The notes beneath the pieces were generated by a model. The model had not been told where the DNA came from and searched no databases. It saw only the letters and a program-made list of their open reading frames with translations. The position numbers were made by a program, and so were the translations under genes. Positions 7,680 to 8,041 of a DNA stretch of 8,041 bases are shown here, in pieces (the first letter of the stretch is position 1; each line of letters opens with the position of its first letter). Origin of the DNA: Planctomycetaceae bacterium (GTDB lineage: Bacteria > Planctomycetota > Planctomycetia > Pirellulales > Lacipirellulaceae). The DNA is taken from the NCBI GenBank assembly GCA_002713555.1, contig PATG01000100.1:11220-19260 (forward strand), given 5' to 3'.

Positions 7680-7707
7680 TGTCATCAGACATTAGACATC
7701 AGTCATT
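7680..7707. repeat. Short degenerate 7-bp tandem repeat
   Basis: Four consecutive heptamers, TGTCATC, AGACATT, AGACATC and AGTCATT, share the pattern (A/T)G(A/T)CAT(T/C). The array ends 24 bases before the start codon of the last gene. It may be a slippage-derived microsatellite remnant, or it may mark a repeated binding site; the sequence alone does not tell. Confidence 0.45.
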
Positions 7708-7731
7708 CCACTTTAATCACAATTCACGGAC

Positions 7732-8041
7732 ATGCCTGACCCATCCCGGCGTATTTTCCTTTCTCAATCGCTGGGCATTGCGACTTGGGCGACGGCAACC
7801 TGGACTGCTCCGCGGATGATGGCGACTCCGAACGGGGCCGCTCAGACTTCTTCTGCGCACTGCCGCAATCCTCAGAATCACAACGCCCCACATCTTCACC
7901 TGCTGGTCGATGACCGGGAGCTTGACGTGGTAGAGAATCTGAAACGATTTGTGAACCGCGTTCACAAGCATCCCCAGCCCGTACTGGTTTCTGATCGGCC
8001 GTTGGAGGGGGAGCGCGCGCAGGCCTGGGGGAGCGTGATCA
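7732..8041 (+). CDS. Tat-exported propeller-type (glycosyl hydrolase-like) protein, N-terminal part (partial)
   Basis: An ATG at 7732 opens a frame that stays open to the window edge, giving 103 residues. The N-terminus has a twin-arginine motif, SRRIFL (5-10), then a moderately hydrophobic segment (about 13-27), which fits a Tat signal peptide. Residues 54-103 (HLHLLVDDRELDVVENLK, then VNRVHKHPQPVL and AWGSVI) follow the opening pattern of planctomycete five-bladed propeller proteins: 'L-x-DD-x-x-ID...V-x-HP-x-NPV...WE...G-x-V'. They align along their length with residues about 44-92 of the propeller protein at 5431-7035 (FITDEHV...RVVNQPLKLPGNPII...HAGTV), so the two look like paralogues. 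The blades, any catalytic residues and the stop lie outside the window. No clear Shine-Dalgarno is present, and the ATG is chosen because the RR motif follows at once. Confidence is good for the gene and moderate for the family. Confidence 0.72.
   Translation, partial: MPDPSRRIFLSQSLGIATWATATWTAPRMMATPNGAAQTSSAHCRNPQNHNAPHLHLLVDDRELDVVENLKRFVNRVHKHPQPVLVSDRPLEGERAQAWGSVI

Noticed and set aside
7414..7695. 93-codon open frame running through the palindromic element
   Set aside because: It begins inside the cupin gene out of frame, and its sequence is just the translation of the repeat.

Overview
The window reads as chromosomal DNA of a planctomycete, or at least a PVC-superphylum bacterium. 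The strongest sign is a 1274-residue exported protein that combines an N-terminal DUF6807 (PmoA-like) domain, a PVC-type membrane-bound dehydrogenase propeller, a helical-repeat region and a C-terminal CxxCH cytochrome c module. Secreted five-bladed propeller proteins of the glycosyl-hydrolase 32/43 type, a Gfo/Idh/MocA oxidoreductase tail and a GC-rich palindromic repeat before the last gene fit the same origin. I cannot name the genus.

Layout. Bases 1-219 hold the 3' end of a Gfo/Idh/MocA-type oxidoreductase. Forty-eight bases later the giant dehydrogenase/cytochrome gene runs from 268 to 4092, and 4 bases after it begins a small membrane-protein gene (4097-4660) that is cut by one in-frame TGA. 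A convergent gene for a GNAT acetyltransferase (4734-5198, minus strand) is also cut by a single in-frame TGA. An intergenic stretch of about 230 bases (5208-5430) shows no gene. The plus strand then carries a secreted five-bladed propeller protein (5431-7035), a small cupin (7164-7499), a repeat-bearing intergenic region (7500-7731), and the 5' end of a second propeller-type protein with a Tat-like signal (7732 to the window end).

How the parts may work together. The oxidoreductase, the dehydrogenase/cytochrome protein and the two propeller proteins are all families that planctomycetes use in large numbers around polysaccharide and sugar-derivative breakdown. A role in exported carbohydrate oxidation or hydrolysis is therefore the sensible guess, but no substrate can be read from the sequence. 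The two interrupted genes sit side by side in the middle. They look like recently inactivated genes, because the reading frame continues cleanly past each stop with family-like sequence. TGA also ends four apparently intact genes at natural C-termini, so a changed genetic code is unlikely.

I found no RNA gene, CRISPR array, insertion sequence or clear phage element. The most unusual content is the pair of single-TGA interruptions and the palindromic and heptamer repeats between 7541 and 7707.
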